Shown: piece by piece, positions 1 to 6,719 of the stretch
Layout of the letters: each line of letters begins with the position of its first letter
How positions within the stretch are numbered: the stretch's first letter is position 1
Assembly: GCA_002348925.1 (NCBI GenBank)
Contig: DEBV01000014.1
Span: forward strand, 93,924-106,402
DNA from: Alphaproteobacteria bacterium UBA2947
GTDB taxonomy: Bacteria > Pseudomonadota > Alphaproteobacteria > Rs-D84
Direction: 5' to 3'
DNA: 12,479 bases
Notes under the pieces: generated by a model
Databases searched by the model: none
Seen by the model: only the letters and a program-made list of their open reading frames with translations
What the model was told of the DNA's origin: nothing
Program-made: the position numbers and the translations under genes

Positions 1-1
1 C

Positions 2-97
2 ATTGTATTTACATTTGTCAATACATTTGTGTATAAGGTTGTGATGGCGGAAATATTGGCATTTGTGTTGTTGAATGTGTTGTCGTTAAAGTTTTGA
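2..97 (+). other. possible 3' end of an upstream gene (partial, uncertain)
   Basis: Frame 2 is open from the window edge to a TGA at 95-97 and would encode about 31 mostly hydrophobic residues, like the end of a membrane protein. The stretch is rich in G and poor in C on the + strand, as the + genes of this window are. A terminator-like hairpin follows about 20 bases later. Against it, the piece is too short to recognise and one minus-strand frame is also open. I cannot assign a family. Confidence 0.3.
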
Positions 98-121
98 TTT
101 TTTATATATGTGTGCTAGAAT
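94..121 (+). promoter_or_regulatory. putative tolB promoter (extended -10)
   Basis: A -35-like TTGATT at 94-99 is followed after 16 bases by TAGAAT at 116-121. TG at 113-114 gives the extended -10 form TG-N-TAGAAT. The predicted transcription start is near 128, about 25 bases before the tolB ATG. The -10 box overlaps the left arm of the inverted repeat at 119-148. Assignment is by eye. Confidence 0.5.
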
Positions 122-152
122 CCTTTCTGTATTAAAAAGGAAAGGATTTTTT
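119..152 (+). terminator. terminator-like inverted repeat covering the tolB ribosome binding site
   Basis: AATCCTTTC at 119-127 and GAAAGGATT at 140-148 form a perfect 9-bp stem with a 12-base loop. Four more T follow to 152, immediately before the tolB ATG at 153. The right arm contains the Shine-Dalgarno sequence GGAAAGGA (139-146). Transcripts arriving from upstream could terminate here or have the site masked. Transcripts starting at the local promoter (about 128) would lack the left arm. The structure is seen; the function is inferred. Confidence 0.5.
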
Positions 153-1475
153 ATGCGAAAAATATTGTCGTTTTTTGTGGCCTTGGTGTCGGTTTTGTTT
201 GTTTCAAACGCAAATGCAGAATTGCATGTTGATATTGTTGCTGGCGGTGTTGATCCAACAGCGATTGCTGTTCAGAAATTTGAAACAAGTGGTAATGTGT
301 CGAATTCTGATGCGAAAATGTTGCGTCAGGTTGTTGAAGACGATTTAAAACGGACTGGGCTTTTCAGAATAGTTAATCATGATGCGTTTCCTGAATTTGT
401 GAAAATGAACGAAATGCCTAATTTCAAAAGTTGGGACGCAATAAAAACTCAGGCTCTGGTTCAGGCAAGTTTAAAACCAGAAGGCAAAGACAGTTATAAA
501 TTGGAATTTTATCTTTGGGATGTCAAAGGGCAAGAACAGATAGAAGCGCAAAGTTTAATTGCATCGAAAAAATCTGTGCGTCGTCTGGCACATATTATGG
601 CAGATGCGATTTATGAAAGATTGACTGGCGAAATAGGGTATTTTGATACGCAGATTGTATTTATTGCCGAAACGGGTCCTGTGGATAATCGTGTAAAGCG
701 TATGGCGATTATGGACCAAGACGGTTATGGTATGCGTTATTTGTCTGATAAAAAGACCTTTGTTATGTCACCACATTTTTCGCCAAATATGTCAACCGTT
801 GTATTCTTATCCTATCGTAATGACGATCCTATGGTTTGGGTGCTGGATTTGGAAACAGGTGATCAAACAAAATTGGGTAATTTTGGCGGAATGAGTTTTG
901 CTCCACGTTTTTCACCTGATGGAAATCGTGTAGCATTATCGTTGGTTAAAAATGGTTATACTAATATATATGAATATAATATATCTGAAAAATCTTTGAA
1001 GCAGTTGACCTTTGGAAACCATATTGACACCAGTCCGTCTTATTCACCTGATGGTCGTTATATGGCTTTCAATTCGGACAGTACTGGTTCACAACAAATA
1101 CATGTTTTGGATTTAAAGACTGGAAAAAACAAACGTATAACTTTTGGGGCAGGGCGTTATGCGACACCTGCTTGGTCGCCAGATGGCAATTATATCGCCT
1201 TTACAAAAATCGCAGATAATACTTTCTATATCGGTGTTATGAATCCAGAAGGCAGACACGAGAAAATATTGTCAGGTGGCTGGTACATGGAAGCGCCTTC
1301 GTGGGCACCTGGTTCGCGTCGTTTGGTTTATTATGAAACAGAACAGGCTGCGGATGGCGAAGAACGTGTCAGCCATATTCGCAGTGTTGATATAACAGGT
1401 CAAAATATTTACGATATTGAATTAAAAGACGGAATAAATGGGGTTGAACCAACTTGGTCACCAAAATTACCATGA
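153..1475 (+). CDS. tolB: Tol-Pal system periplasmic beta-propeller protein TolB
   Basis: TolB is the periplasmic part of the Tol-Pal complex. It binds Pal and links the inner membrane, peptidoglycan and outer membrane during cell division. The 440-residue product has a signal peptide (Lys/Arg, hydrophobic core, likely cleavage after ANA near residue 22). An N-terminal domain follows (to about residue 165), with the typical DDLKRTGLFRI stretch, then a C-terminal propeller with repeated SPDG or SPNM blades (FSPDGNRVAL, YSPDGRYMAF, WSPDGNYIAF). The length is normal for TolB. I chose the ATG at 153 over an ATG at 108 because it follows AAAGGA and begins the signal peptide. The stop codon overlaps the next start (ATGA), implying translational coupling. 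The other tol-pal genes are not in the window, unless the fragment at 2-97 is one. Confidence 0.97.
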   Translation: MRKILSFFVALVSVLFVSNANAELHVDIVAGGVDPTAIAVQKFETSGNVSNSDAKMLRQVVEDDLKRTGLFRIVNHDAFPEFVKMNEMPNFKSWDAIKTQALVQASLKPEGKDSYKLEFYLWDVKGQEQIEAQSLIASKKSVRRLAHIMADAIYERLTGEIGYFDTQIVFIAETGPVDNRVKRMAIMDQDGYGMRYLSDKKTFVMSPHFSPNMSTVVFLSYRNDDPMVWVLDLETGDQTKLGNFGGMSFAPRFSPDGNRVALSLVKNGYTNIYEYNISEKSLKQLTFGNHIDTSPSYSPDGRYMAFNSDSTGSQQIHVLDLKTGKNKRITFGAGRYATPAWSPDGNYIAFTKIADNTFYIGVMNPEGRHEKILSGGWYMEAPSWAPGSRRLVYYETEQAADGEERVSHIRSVDITGQNIYDIELKDGINGVEPTWSPKLP

Positions 1476-1891
1476 TGAAAAAGTTTATTTCGTTTGTTGT
1501 TTTATGTTTTTGTTGCCAAATTTGTTTGGCAACGCCTGTTCGGGTCACTTATATAATCGACGGCGATACTTTCGTTGGGGATATTTTATTGGCGGATAAA
1601 ACAGAAGTTATGTCTGTAAAGGTTCGTTTGCGTAATGTTGATACACCCGAATTGCATGGTGATTGTGAATCTGAAATAAAACGTGCGAATTACGCGAAAC
1701 AAAGATTGGGCGAACTTATTCCCGCTGGGTCAACAGTTGAAATAAAAAATGTCAAAAACGATAAGTATGCAGGGCGTATAGATGCCAATGTTTATGATTC
1801 TGCAAATCGTGATATTGGTCAGGTTTTGATAAAAGAAAAAGTTGGTCGCGCTTACAGTGGCGGCAAAAGAAAATCGTGGTGTAATAATTAA
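1472..1891 (+). CDS. secreted thermonuclease-like (SNase-fold) protein
   Basis: This is a staphylococcal nuclease (TNase) homologue of 139 residues, a Ca2+-dependent phosphodiesterase family acting on DNA and RNA. A hydrophobic signal sequence (about 1-20, ending ICLA) indicates export, probably to the periplasm. The catalytic set looks complete: IIDGDT (28-33, metal-binding Asp), RLRNVDTPE (52-60, matching Arg35, Asp40 and Glu43 of the S. aureus enzyme) and KYAGR (Arg102, matching Arg87). Cys65 and Cys137 could form a disulfide. The start overlaps the tolB stop as ATGA and has no clear Shine-Dalgarno, so it probably relies on re-initiation after tolB. A second ATG at 1475 is equally possible. 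The 3' end overlaps the stop codon of the convergent acyltransferase gene. Confidence 0.88.
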   Translation: MMKKFISFVVLCFCCQICLATPVRVTYIIDGDTFVGDILLADKTEVMSVKVRLRNVDTPELHGDCESEIKRANYAKQRLGELIPAGSTVEIKNVKNDKYAGRIDANVYDSANRDIGQVLIKEKVGRAYSGGKRKSWCNN

Positions 1892-2595
1892 GCGCTGTGG
1901 CGATTTATCGCTTCGCTTATTTCTTCCAATGTTGCCGATGAAGGTAATTCATTTTCAAAATATACGTGTGTTGTACCTGGTTTAATTTTTCCACGTTTTG
2001 GCCAATATAATCCAGTATCAACCCCAACAGGTGTTATCGGCAGTTTCAAGTTTGTTGCTAAAAACAGTAAACCACGTTTCAGTTTTGGTCTTGCGCCTGG
2101 GGCAACGCGTGTCCCTTCGGGGAATATTATAAGCGTCATGCCTTTCATAATATTTTTTGTGACTTTTTCAGCCAGTATATTCATATTCGTTGCACCTGGT
2201 TTGCGGTTGACGCCTATAAGTCCAATACGCGCAAATGCCCAACCATAAATTGGAATCCATAATAATTCCCGCTTCATTATAAAAAAGTAATTTGGAACAT
2301 GGGTTACCAATATTGCCACTTCCAATATTGACATATGTTTTGATGCGATAATAGAGCGTCCATCCAATCTTTGATTTATATTGTGCTTAAAAGGAATACC
2401 GTCTTCATTTGTCGAAGGATAATGAATTTCATATTTTATACCCACGATAACCCTGGCAAGAAATAATACACCAGCGGCATCAAGGAATATAAATTTTTGT
2501 TCCAGTTTTGAAGATAATAATCCGACCAACAAAAGCGGTGTCCAAAGCACAAACCAAATGAAAAGAATAAACTTAAAGATTATTGTGCGTAACAT
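1888..2595 (-). CDS. plsC: 1-acyl-sn-glycerol-3-phosphate acyltransferase (PlsC family)
   Basis: This 235-residue LPLAT-family protein should transfer an acyl chain to lysophosphatidic acid, making phosphatidic acid at the inner membrane. An N-terminal hydrophobic segment (about 5-27) anchors it. Motif I is KHMSILE, with His87 and Glu92 in HX4E spacing rather than the common HX4D; I believe HX4E occurs in related alphaproteobacterial proteins. Motif II is GLIGVNRK (125-132), motif III FPEGTR (158-163) and motif IV PITPVGV (186-192). It is the last gene of the ftsE-ftsX-DUF218-plsC operon, one base after the DUF218 stop, with AAAGGAAAG as ribosome binding site inside the previous gene. Its stop overlaps the stop of the convergent nuclease gene and no terminator hairpin separates them. 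It could be another lysophospholipid acyltransferase. Confidence 0.88.
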   Translation of the reverse strand: MLRTIIFKFILFIWFVLWTPLLLVGLLSSKLEQKFIFLDAAGVLFLARVIVGIKYEIHYPSTNEDGIPFKHNINQRLDGRSIIASKHMSILEVAILVTHVPNYFFIMKRELLWIPIYGWAFARIGLIGVNRKPGATNMNILAEKVTKNIMKGMTLIIFPEGTRVAPGARPKLKRGLLFLATNLKLPITPVGVDTGLYWPKRGKIKPGTTHVYFENELPSSATLEEISEAINRHSA

Positions 2596-2596
2596 A

Positions 2597-3106
2597 TTAA
2601 CTTTCCTTTATCCCGAACAGGGTGACAATGTATTTTATGTATTCAACAGTCCATCTTTGCACGCGTGCGGATGCCGACATACCTGTTAAAGAAGCAGGAC
2701 ATGCGATAATATCTGTATCTGGCAGAGTCGTTCTTAATAAATATAATGTACGATTCATGTGGTCTTCTGTTGTCACAACCACTATGCGTTCCAGATTTTT
2801 TTCCGCAACTATTTTCTTTATTGCCAAAGTATTTTGATAAGTTGATTTAGATGCTGATTCAACATTTATATGTTCGCGATTCGGTATAGCAGTTACAGCG
2901 CCAGCACCAATCACATAAAGATTTCCATATTGCAGTGAATCCAGTTTTTTCAAAGCATAAGGAATGCGTCTGGCATCGCCTGTTAATACAAATATATTAT
3001 CATCTTGTTGCAGTGATTGACAACGAAGCGGTGTCATGGATTTAAACATTATTCCACCAAATACGAAACAAAATATCAGTACTAAAGATATTGGAATATA
3101 TTTCAT
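2597..3106 (-). CDS. DUF218/YdcF-like membrane-anchored protein
   Basis: The product has 169 residues, with an N-terminal membrane segment (about 4-24) and a DUF218 (YdcF/ElyC/SanA-like) domain beyond it. Family landmarks are VLTGD (40-44, the first strand and turn), ESASKSTYQNT (83-93, the E..S.nT.eN motif) and VVTTEDHMNRT (110-120, the VTs.yHm.RA motif). Members sit at the cell envelope and have been tied to peptidoglycan or envelope integrity, but the biochemical activity of this branch is not established. The start overlaps the ftsX stop by ATGA and the stop is one base from the plsC start, so it belongs to the ftsEX operon. The domain is on the short side for the family. Confidence 0.82.
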   Translation of the reverse strand: MKYIPISLVLIFCFVFGGIMFKSMTPLRCQSLQQDDNIFVLTGDARRIPYALKKLDSLQYGNLYVIGAGAVTAIPNREHINVESASKSTYQNTLAIKKIVAEKNLERIVVVTTEDHMNRTLYLLRTTLPDTDIIACPASLTGMSASARVQRWTVEYIKYIVTLFGIKES

Positions 3107-3945
3107 GAATTTTCTGACACTATTTTAAGGGTTGTCTTTTTCGTTATGTAAACTGAAAATATCACAATCGCCACAGGCAACAGCATTAACATAATCCAAT
3201 TTGTTGCAGACAAAGATAATGTTGCCATCAGTCCAACGCGTGCCGAATGTGCAGTCGCTAAAATCATAAGTATAACAGGCAGTGCACATACAAACCCAAC
3301 AGAGCATGCAACTGTGCTTATTTTTGCGACAATAATTTGCATTTGACGCGCGATGAAATTATCAGTGGCACCAACCTGGTTTAATATTTCTAATTCGTGT
3401 TTGTGCAGCATTGCAATATTGCGAGATATATACGATACACAAACCCCAATTGAAACCAGCATCAGTATTAAAATCAGTGTTGTTATAGACACCAATTTCC
3501 AACCCGCAGATATGGAAGTTTTTAAAGCGGATGTGTGGGTTAAAAATTTTGCGTGTGTTGAAATCTTGTCGCGAATCATATTCATATCGGCAGAATTTTT
3601 CAATTTCACTTCATACATCACTGGCAGATATTTATTTATTCGTGCGCCACTGGAAATCCATGGTTGCAACATATGTTCCATTTCGTTCTTAGAAATTTCT
3701 TGGATGTTATCAAATTTATTCGCGTTTTCTTCGAATACTTTTTTTACATAACTTGCATTGTCAGGATTCATAATCTGGACAGTTGCATATTTATCCCACT
3801 GATTATTCCAACGTACAACACCGCCGCCAACAGCCAACGCAATACCAAAAGCCAGTACTGCTAAAAAAGTCAAAACAGATATAACAACCGTCATAAATAC
3901 TGACTGTTCACGAACCAACGAAAATACAAGTTTTGTTTTTTTCAT
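3103..3945 (-). CDS. ftsX: cell division protein FtsX (ABC transporter permease-like)
   Basis: FtsX is the membrane partner of the ATPase FtsE. In other bacteria FtsEX couples divisome assembly to activation of septal peptidoglycan hydrolases. The 280-residue product has four membrane segments (about 18-43, 151-173, 205-231, 246-267). A periplasmic loop lies between the first two (about 44-150), and the conserved cytoplasmic stretch HELEILNQVGATDNFIARQM (183-202) precedes the third. This is the FtsX topology rather than that of a substrate-transporting permease. The ATG directly abuts the ftsE stop with no gap, and a weak GGGAAAG upstream may serve as ribosome binding site. The 3' end overlaps the DUF218 start by 4 bp. 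Confidence 0.9.
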   Translation of the reverse strand: MKKTKLVFSLVREQSVFMTVVISVLTFLAVLAFGIALAVGGGVVRWNNQWDKYATVQIMNPDNASYVKKVFEENANKFDNIQEISKNEMEHMLQPWISSGARINKYLPVMYEVKLKNSADMNMIRDKISTHAKFLTHTSALKTSISAGWKLVSITTLILILMLVSIGVCVSYISRNIAMLHKHELEILNQVGATDNFIARQMQIIVAKISTVACSVGFVCALPVILMILATAHSARVGLMATLSLSATNWIMLMLLPVAIVIFSVYITKKTTLKIVSENS

Positions 3946-4743
3946 TTATGCTTTCCCGATACCTTCAAATTGTTTGGAAATTTCGTTGAAATAGTTTTGT
4001 GGTTGTGGACCTTTCCATTTTCGTGCATTATTCGCATCTTTTTCAGTGACGGCGCCAGCAAAAGAAACATGATGATTGTCAACAGTGATAACTGGGAATT
4101 TATATGTTTCCAAAAGTTTTTTATTATGGGTTGCCAATATAACAGTTGTTCCAAACATTTTGTTCATTTGTATAAATAATTCCATAAGACGAGATGCGTT
4201 TTCATCATCCAGGTTTCCTGTTGGTTCGTCTGCCAGTAATATCGATGGTTGTATAATGATGGCGCGCGCCACAGATACACGTTGCTGTTGTCCACCACTT
4301 AATTCCATTGGGTACGCATCTGCATATTTGCCAAGACCCACCCATTCAAGAGTTTTTGTGACTAATTTTTTGATTTTTTCATTGCTTACATTACGAACGC
4401 GCAATGGCAATGCAACATTGTCAAAGACAGTCATATGTGAAATCAAAGAATATTCTTGGAAAACAATAGCCATTTTTTGACGCAATTTAGATATTTCATC
4501 GCGTGATAATTTTTCACAATCGTGTCCGAACAATTTAATTGTGCCTGTTGATGGTTTATGTAATTGGTATATCAAGCGCAAAAGTGTGGTTTTTCCAGCA
4601 CCACTGGCACCTGTTAAAAAATAGAATGCCCCGGCACTGATATTAAAGGACACATCAGATAATACATCGCTGCCATTATCGTAATTTGCAGCCACATTTG
4701 CAAAAGATATTGTAGTTTTGCTTTCCATGATGTTGTTCATCAT
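3946..4743 (-). CDS. ftsE: cell division ATP-binding protein FtsE
   Basis: FtsE is the cytoplasmic ABC ATPase that powers FtsX. Numbered from the ATG at 4743 (265 residues), Walker A is GASGAGKT (45-52), the Q-loop glutamine is in VFQEYS (about 96), the ABC signature is LSGGQ (148-152), Walker B is ILLADEP (168-174) and the switch His is in ATHN (about 206). All look functional. The start is uncertain: 4743 and 4728 are both plausible and neither has a clear Shine-Dalgarno. An upstream ATG at 4833 would add a non-homologous stretch overlapping the divergent gene's leader. About 35-40 extra C-terminal residues (from about 226) exceed the usual FtsE length of 220-230. It is the first gene of a tightly packed minus-strand operon. 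Confidence 0.9.
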   Translation of the reverse strand: MMNNIMESKTTISFANVAANYDNGSDVLSDVSFNISAGAFYFLTGASGAGKTTLLRLIYQLHKPSTGTIKLFGHDCEKLSRDEISKLRQKMAIVFQEYSLISHMTVFDNVALPLRVRNVSNEKIKKLVTKTLEWVGLGKYADAYPMELSGGQQQRVSVARAIIIQPSILLADEPTGNLDDENASRLMELFIQMNKMFGTTVILATHNKKLLETYKFPVITVDNHHVSFAGAVTEKDANNARKWKGPQPQNYFNEISKQFEGIGKA

Positions 4744-4767
4744 AGTAAAAAAAAGATTGTCGGGCAA
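4739..4767 (-). promoter_or_regulatory. candidate ftsE operon promoter
   Basis: Read on the minus strand, TTGCCC (4767-4762) is followed after 17 bases by TATGAT (4744-4739). The -10 would overlap the ATGATG at 4743-4738 and transcription would start near 4732. That would make the ATG at 4728 nearly leaderless. The match is modest (4/6 and 5/6), and no better minus-strand promoter was seen in the ftsE-omp gap. Confidence 0.3.
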
Positions 4768-4795
4768 GGTCTTTGTTGTTAAATAAAAAAATACT

Positions 4796-4823
4796 TTGGA
4801 AAAAGCGCTTTGTATGATAAAAT
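4796..4823 (+). promoter_or_regulatory. putative promoter of the outer-membrane protein gene
   Basis: TTGGAA (4796-4801) is followed after 16 bases by TAAAAT (4818-4823). This predicts a start near 4830, just ahead of the strong ribosome binding site GAAGGAAGGA (about 4839-4848). It diverges from the ftsE operon. Confidence 0.45.
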
Positions 4824-4854
4824 AATATTCCATATAAGAAGGAAGGATTTTATA

Positions 4855-5631
4855 ATGAATAAATATTTATCAGGATTTGCCGTATTGTGCATTTTGCCAA
4901 TGTCTGCGTTCGCGGAAGGAAATTTATCGACTTTTGATGACAGGGTGCCGTTATCAGAAAAACTTTTGCGTGAATATAAAACAGAAAACCCAAATGTTTC
5001 CTATAATAAAAAGGAAGCACCTGTGAATGTTGTTATCAAAGAATATAAGATGGAAGCACCGAAAAATGTTCGGGTCAGCAAATGGTATATGGGTTTAAAT
5101 GGCGATTTGTCTTTCTTGACATGGAAAAATAAATATTCAGATGGTGCTTTCCCTGCTGATAAGTTTAATTTTAAACCGTTGCTGGGTGCTGATTTGGTCA
5201 TTGGATACAGATTTGATAAAAAATGGCGTTTTGACGGTGAATTTGGGTATATTGGCAAGTTTTCTGAAACAGAAACAGAAAATTATCTGTCGCCAGAAAA
5301 AACAGAATTTAGTTTAGAAACATATTATATTGATGCCAATGCATATTATGATTTGAAATATGGACTTTATGTTGGTGCAGGACTTGGTTTGGCAATAGTC
5401 AATCTTTCTTCGGATCATACTTATTATTCAGAAGTATCAAAGACAAATCTTTCACCAATGGGTGCTGCTATGTTCGGATGGACATATGTGTTAGATGAAA
5501 AGGTGGACTTTGATGTTCGTTATCGCCTTGCTTTGTTTGATGGTGGTGATTTAAATATTGGTGGTGTTAATGTAGATGCAGGATTGGTAATGAATAATTC
5601 ATTATCTGTTGGTGTCAAATACCATTTCTAA
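4855..5631 (+). CDS. outer-membrane beta-barrel protein (porin-like family)
   Basis: The product has 258 residues. A signal peptide (1-20, cleavage after SAFA) precedes a polar, proline-containing linker (about 21-76). A small beta-barrel follows from KWYMGLNGDLSF, with alternating aromatic strands (IGYRFDKKWRFDGEFGY, GLYVGAGLGLAI, FDVRYRLALFDGG) and ends in VGVKYHF. The C-terminal aromatic Phe is the outer-membrane assembly signal. It resembles the eight-stranded OmpA-like/OMP_b-brl type seen as surface antigens in alphaproteobacteria. I cannot name a specific function, and a general structural or adhesion role is inference. The linker carries three copies of a K-x-E-x-P-(x)-N-V motif. The ATG at 4855 is preferred over 4810 because of the strong GGAAGGA site and the signal peptide. 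It is monocistronic, with its own promoter and terminator. Confidence 0.85.
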   Translation: MNKYLSGFAVLCILPMSAFAEGNLSTFDDRVPLSEKLLREYKTENPNVSYNKKEAPVNVVIKEYKMEAPKNVRVSKWYMGLNGDLSFLTWKNKYSDGAFPADKFNFKPLLGADLVIGYRFDKKWRFDGEFGYIGKFSETETENYLSPEKTEFSLETYYIDANAYYDLKYGLYVGAGLGLAIVNLSSDHTYYSEVSKTNLSPMGAAMFGWTYVLDEKVDFDVRYRLALFDGGDLNIGGVNVDAGLVMNNSLSVGVKYHF

Positions 5632-5641
5632 TAAAACTAAT

Positions 5642-5676
5642 AAAAAAAATACGGATTTTGAATCCGTATTTTTTTT
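5642..5676. terminator. strong bidirectional Rho-independent terminator
   Basis: Positions 5642-5657 and 5661-5676 form a 16-bp stem (A8-TACGGATT with AATCCGTA-T8) around a TTG loop. The run of T on + and of A on the other side allow use in both directions. It lies between the convergent omp and yqaA-like genes, and its right end touches the stop codon of the latter (5675-5677). Confidence 0.93.
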
Positions 5677-6247
5677 ATACCAATGTTATTATTAGTAAAC
5701 CGAGCAGGGCAAAAATTATTGCACCAATGGTTAGTTGCCATGAATATTTTTTGACCAGTTGGTTCGCTTTTTCTTGAAACTTCCAAAGTAAAAATCCGAT
5801 TATTGCAAAACGGCCTGTTCTGAATATTGCAGAAACGCCAATGAATACTAACAAAGGATATTCCATAAATCCTGCACACAATGCCAATAATTTATAAGGT
5901 ATAGGTGTTATTGCGGTTGCAATAATGATTAGTACCCCGTATTTTGTAAATAAAGATTTTGTTAATTCGAATTTTTCAACACTGGCAAAATGTTCAATTA
6001 GCCACATACCAACGGTATCAAAAAGCCATAGTCCGATTAAGTATGCGATAATACCACCGACAATTGAACCTATCGCTGCTGCCAAAACTATTGGGCGGGC
6101 ACGTTTTTTATCTGCCACTATTGCGGGGGTCATGAATACTTCGGGTGGAATAAAAAGAAAGACCGATTCGCATACTGTCATTAAAAACACAACCCATGAA
6201 TACCATGGTCGTGATGATTTATCTAAAATTTTGCTTATGATTTTCAT
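5675..6247 (-). CDS. YqaA/DedA-family (VTT/SNARE-associated) inner-membrane protein
   Basis: This 190-residue polytopic membrane protein belongs to the YqaA branch (COG1238) of the DedA/VTT superfamily, some of whose members scramble or flip lipids. Key stretches are CESVFLFIPPEV (26-37), the Gly-rich helix AAAIGSIVGGIIAYLIG (56-72), TPIPYK (114-119) with its paired prolines, AGF (125-127) and RTGRF (143-147). A final hydrophobic helix spans about 170-190. I start at the ATG at 6247, where family homology begins. The frame is open to 6328, but that adds a Lys-rich stretch unlike the family and overlaps the rbfA leader. The Shine-Dalgarno is weak. It is a single gene, convergent with omp and divergent from rbfA. 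The substrate is unknown. Confidence 0.82.
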   Translation of the reverse strand: MKIISKILDKSSRPWYSWVVFLMTVCESVFLFIPPEVFMTPAIVADKKRARPIVLAAAIGSIVGGIIAYLIGLWLFDTVGMWLIEHFASVEKFELTKSLFTKYGVLIIIATAITPIPYKLLALCAGFMEYPLLVFIGVSAIFRTGRFAIIGFLLWKFQEKANQLVKKYSWQLTIGAIIFALLGLLIITLV

Positions 6248-6300
6248 GAAGCTTATCTTATACGATTTAAATTTTATGTTCAATACCTTTAATAATTTAC

Positions 6301-6328
6301 TTGTAATTTTTATATACCAGTGTATCAT
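6301..6328 (+). promoter_or_regulatory. putative promoter of the rbfA-lepA operon
   Basis: TTGTAA (6301-6306) is followed after 16 bases by TATCAT (6323-6328). Transcription would begin near 6335, right at the AAAGGA ribosome binding site (6335-6340), giving a very short leader. The 6248-6351 gap otherwise holds only AT-rich sequence. Confidence 0.4.
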
Positions 6329-6351
6329 TGCCGCAAAGGAAAAACATAATT

Positions 6352-6702
6352 ATGATGAAAAAACAGACGAATTCCAACAGAAGTGAAAAGATAGCCAGCA
6401 AGGTTCAAACCTTGGTTGCGGAAATTTTACAACGTGATTTTTCAGATGATAAATTGATAAATGGTGTATCACTGGTTGGTGCCGAATCGCATGGTGGAAT
6501 GCAATTTGTAAAAATATTCTTTTATGCACATGATGATATAGATGCCACACAAAAAAGATTGGACGAAATAACCAAGATGGTGCGCTTTGAATTAGCACAA
6601 AAAATAAATCAGAAATATGTACCAGAGATTCGATTCGTTTATGACAATACGCTTGAACGTGCAAACCGAATCGAAGAATTGTTAAATAATCTGGAAGTAT
6701 AA
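6352..6702 (+). CDS. rbfA: 30S ribosome-binding factor RbfA
   Basis: RbfA is a KH-fold protein that binds the immature 30S subunit and helps 16S rRNA 5'-end maturation, notably at low temperature. The 116-residue product has the family start (RSEKIASKVQTLVAEILQRDF), the middle strands (GVSLVGAE, MQFVKIFFYA) and the diagnostic C-terminal part: VRFELAQKINQKYVPEIRF followed by DNTLERANRIEELL. The length is typical. I start at the first ATG of ATGATG (6352), 11 bases after AAAGGA; a TTG at 6328 in the same frame lacks its own site. It is the first gene of the operon with lepA, 17 bases downstream. In many bacteria rbfA instead accompanies infB or truB. Confidence 0.93.
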   Translation: MMKKQTNSNRSEKIASKVQTLVAEILQRDFSDDKLINGVSLVGAESHGGMQFVKIFFYAHDDIDATQKRLDEITKMVRFELAQKINQKYVPEIRFVYDNTLERANRIEELLNNLEV

Positions 6703-6719
6703 ATTTATGTGGGGAAAGG

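Noticed and set aside
1..97. Open minus-strand frame (Asn/Thr-rich) at the left edge
   Set aside because: It has no start codon after the upstream stop within the window and a low-complexity Asn/Thr composition; a TTGACA on the minus strand at 21-16 could belong to a leftward gene outside the window but has no visible -10.
2622..4480. Several open frames on + opposite the ftsEX-DUF218-plsC operon
   Set aside because: They have low-complexity Cys/Ile/Phe composition, no family resemblance, and lie wholly antisense to well-supported genes.
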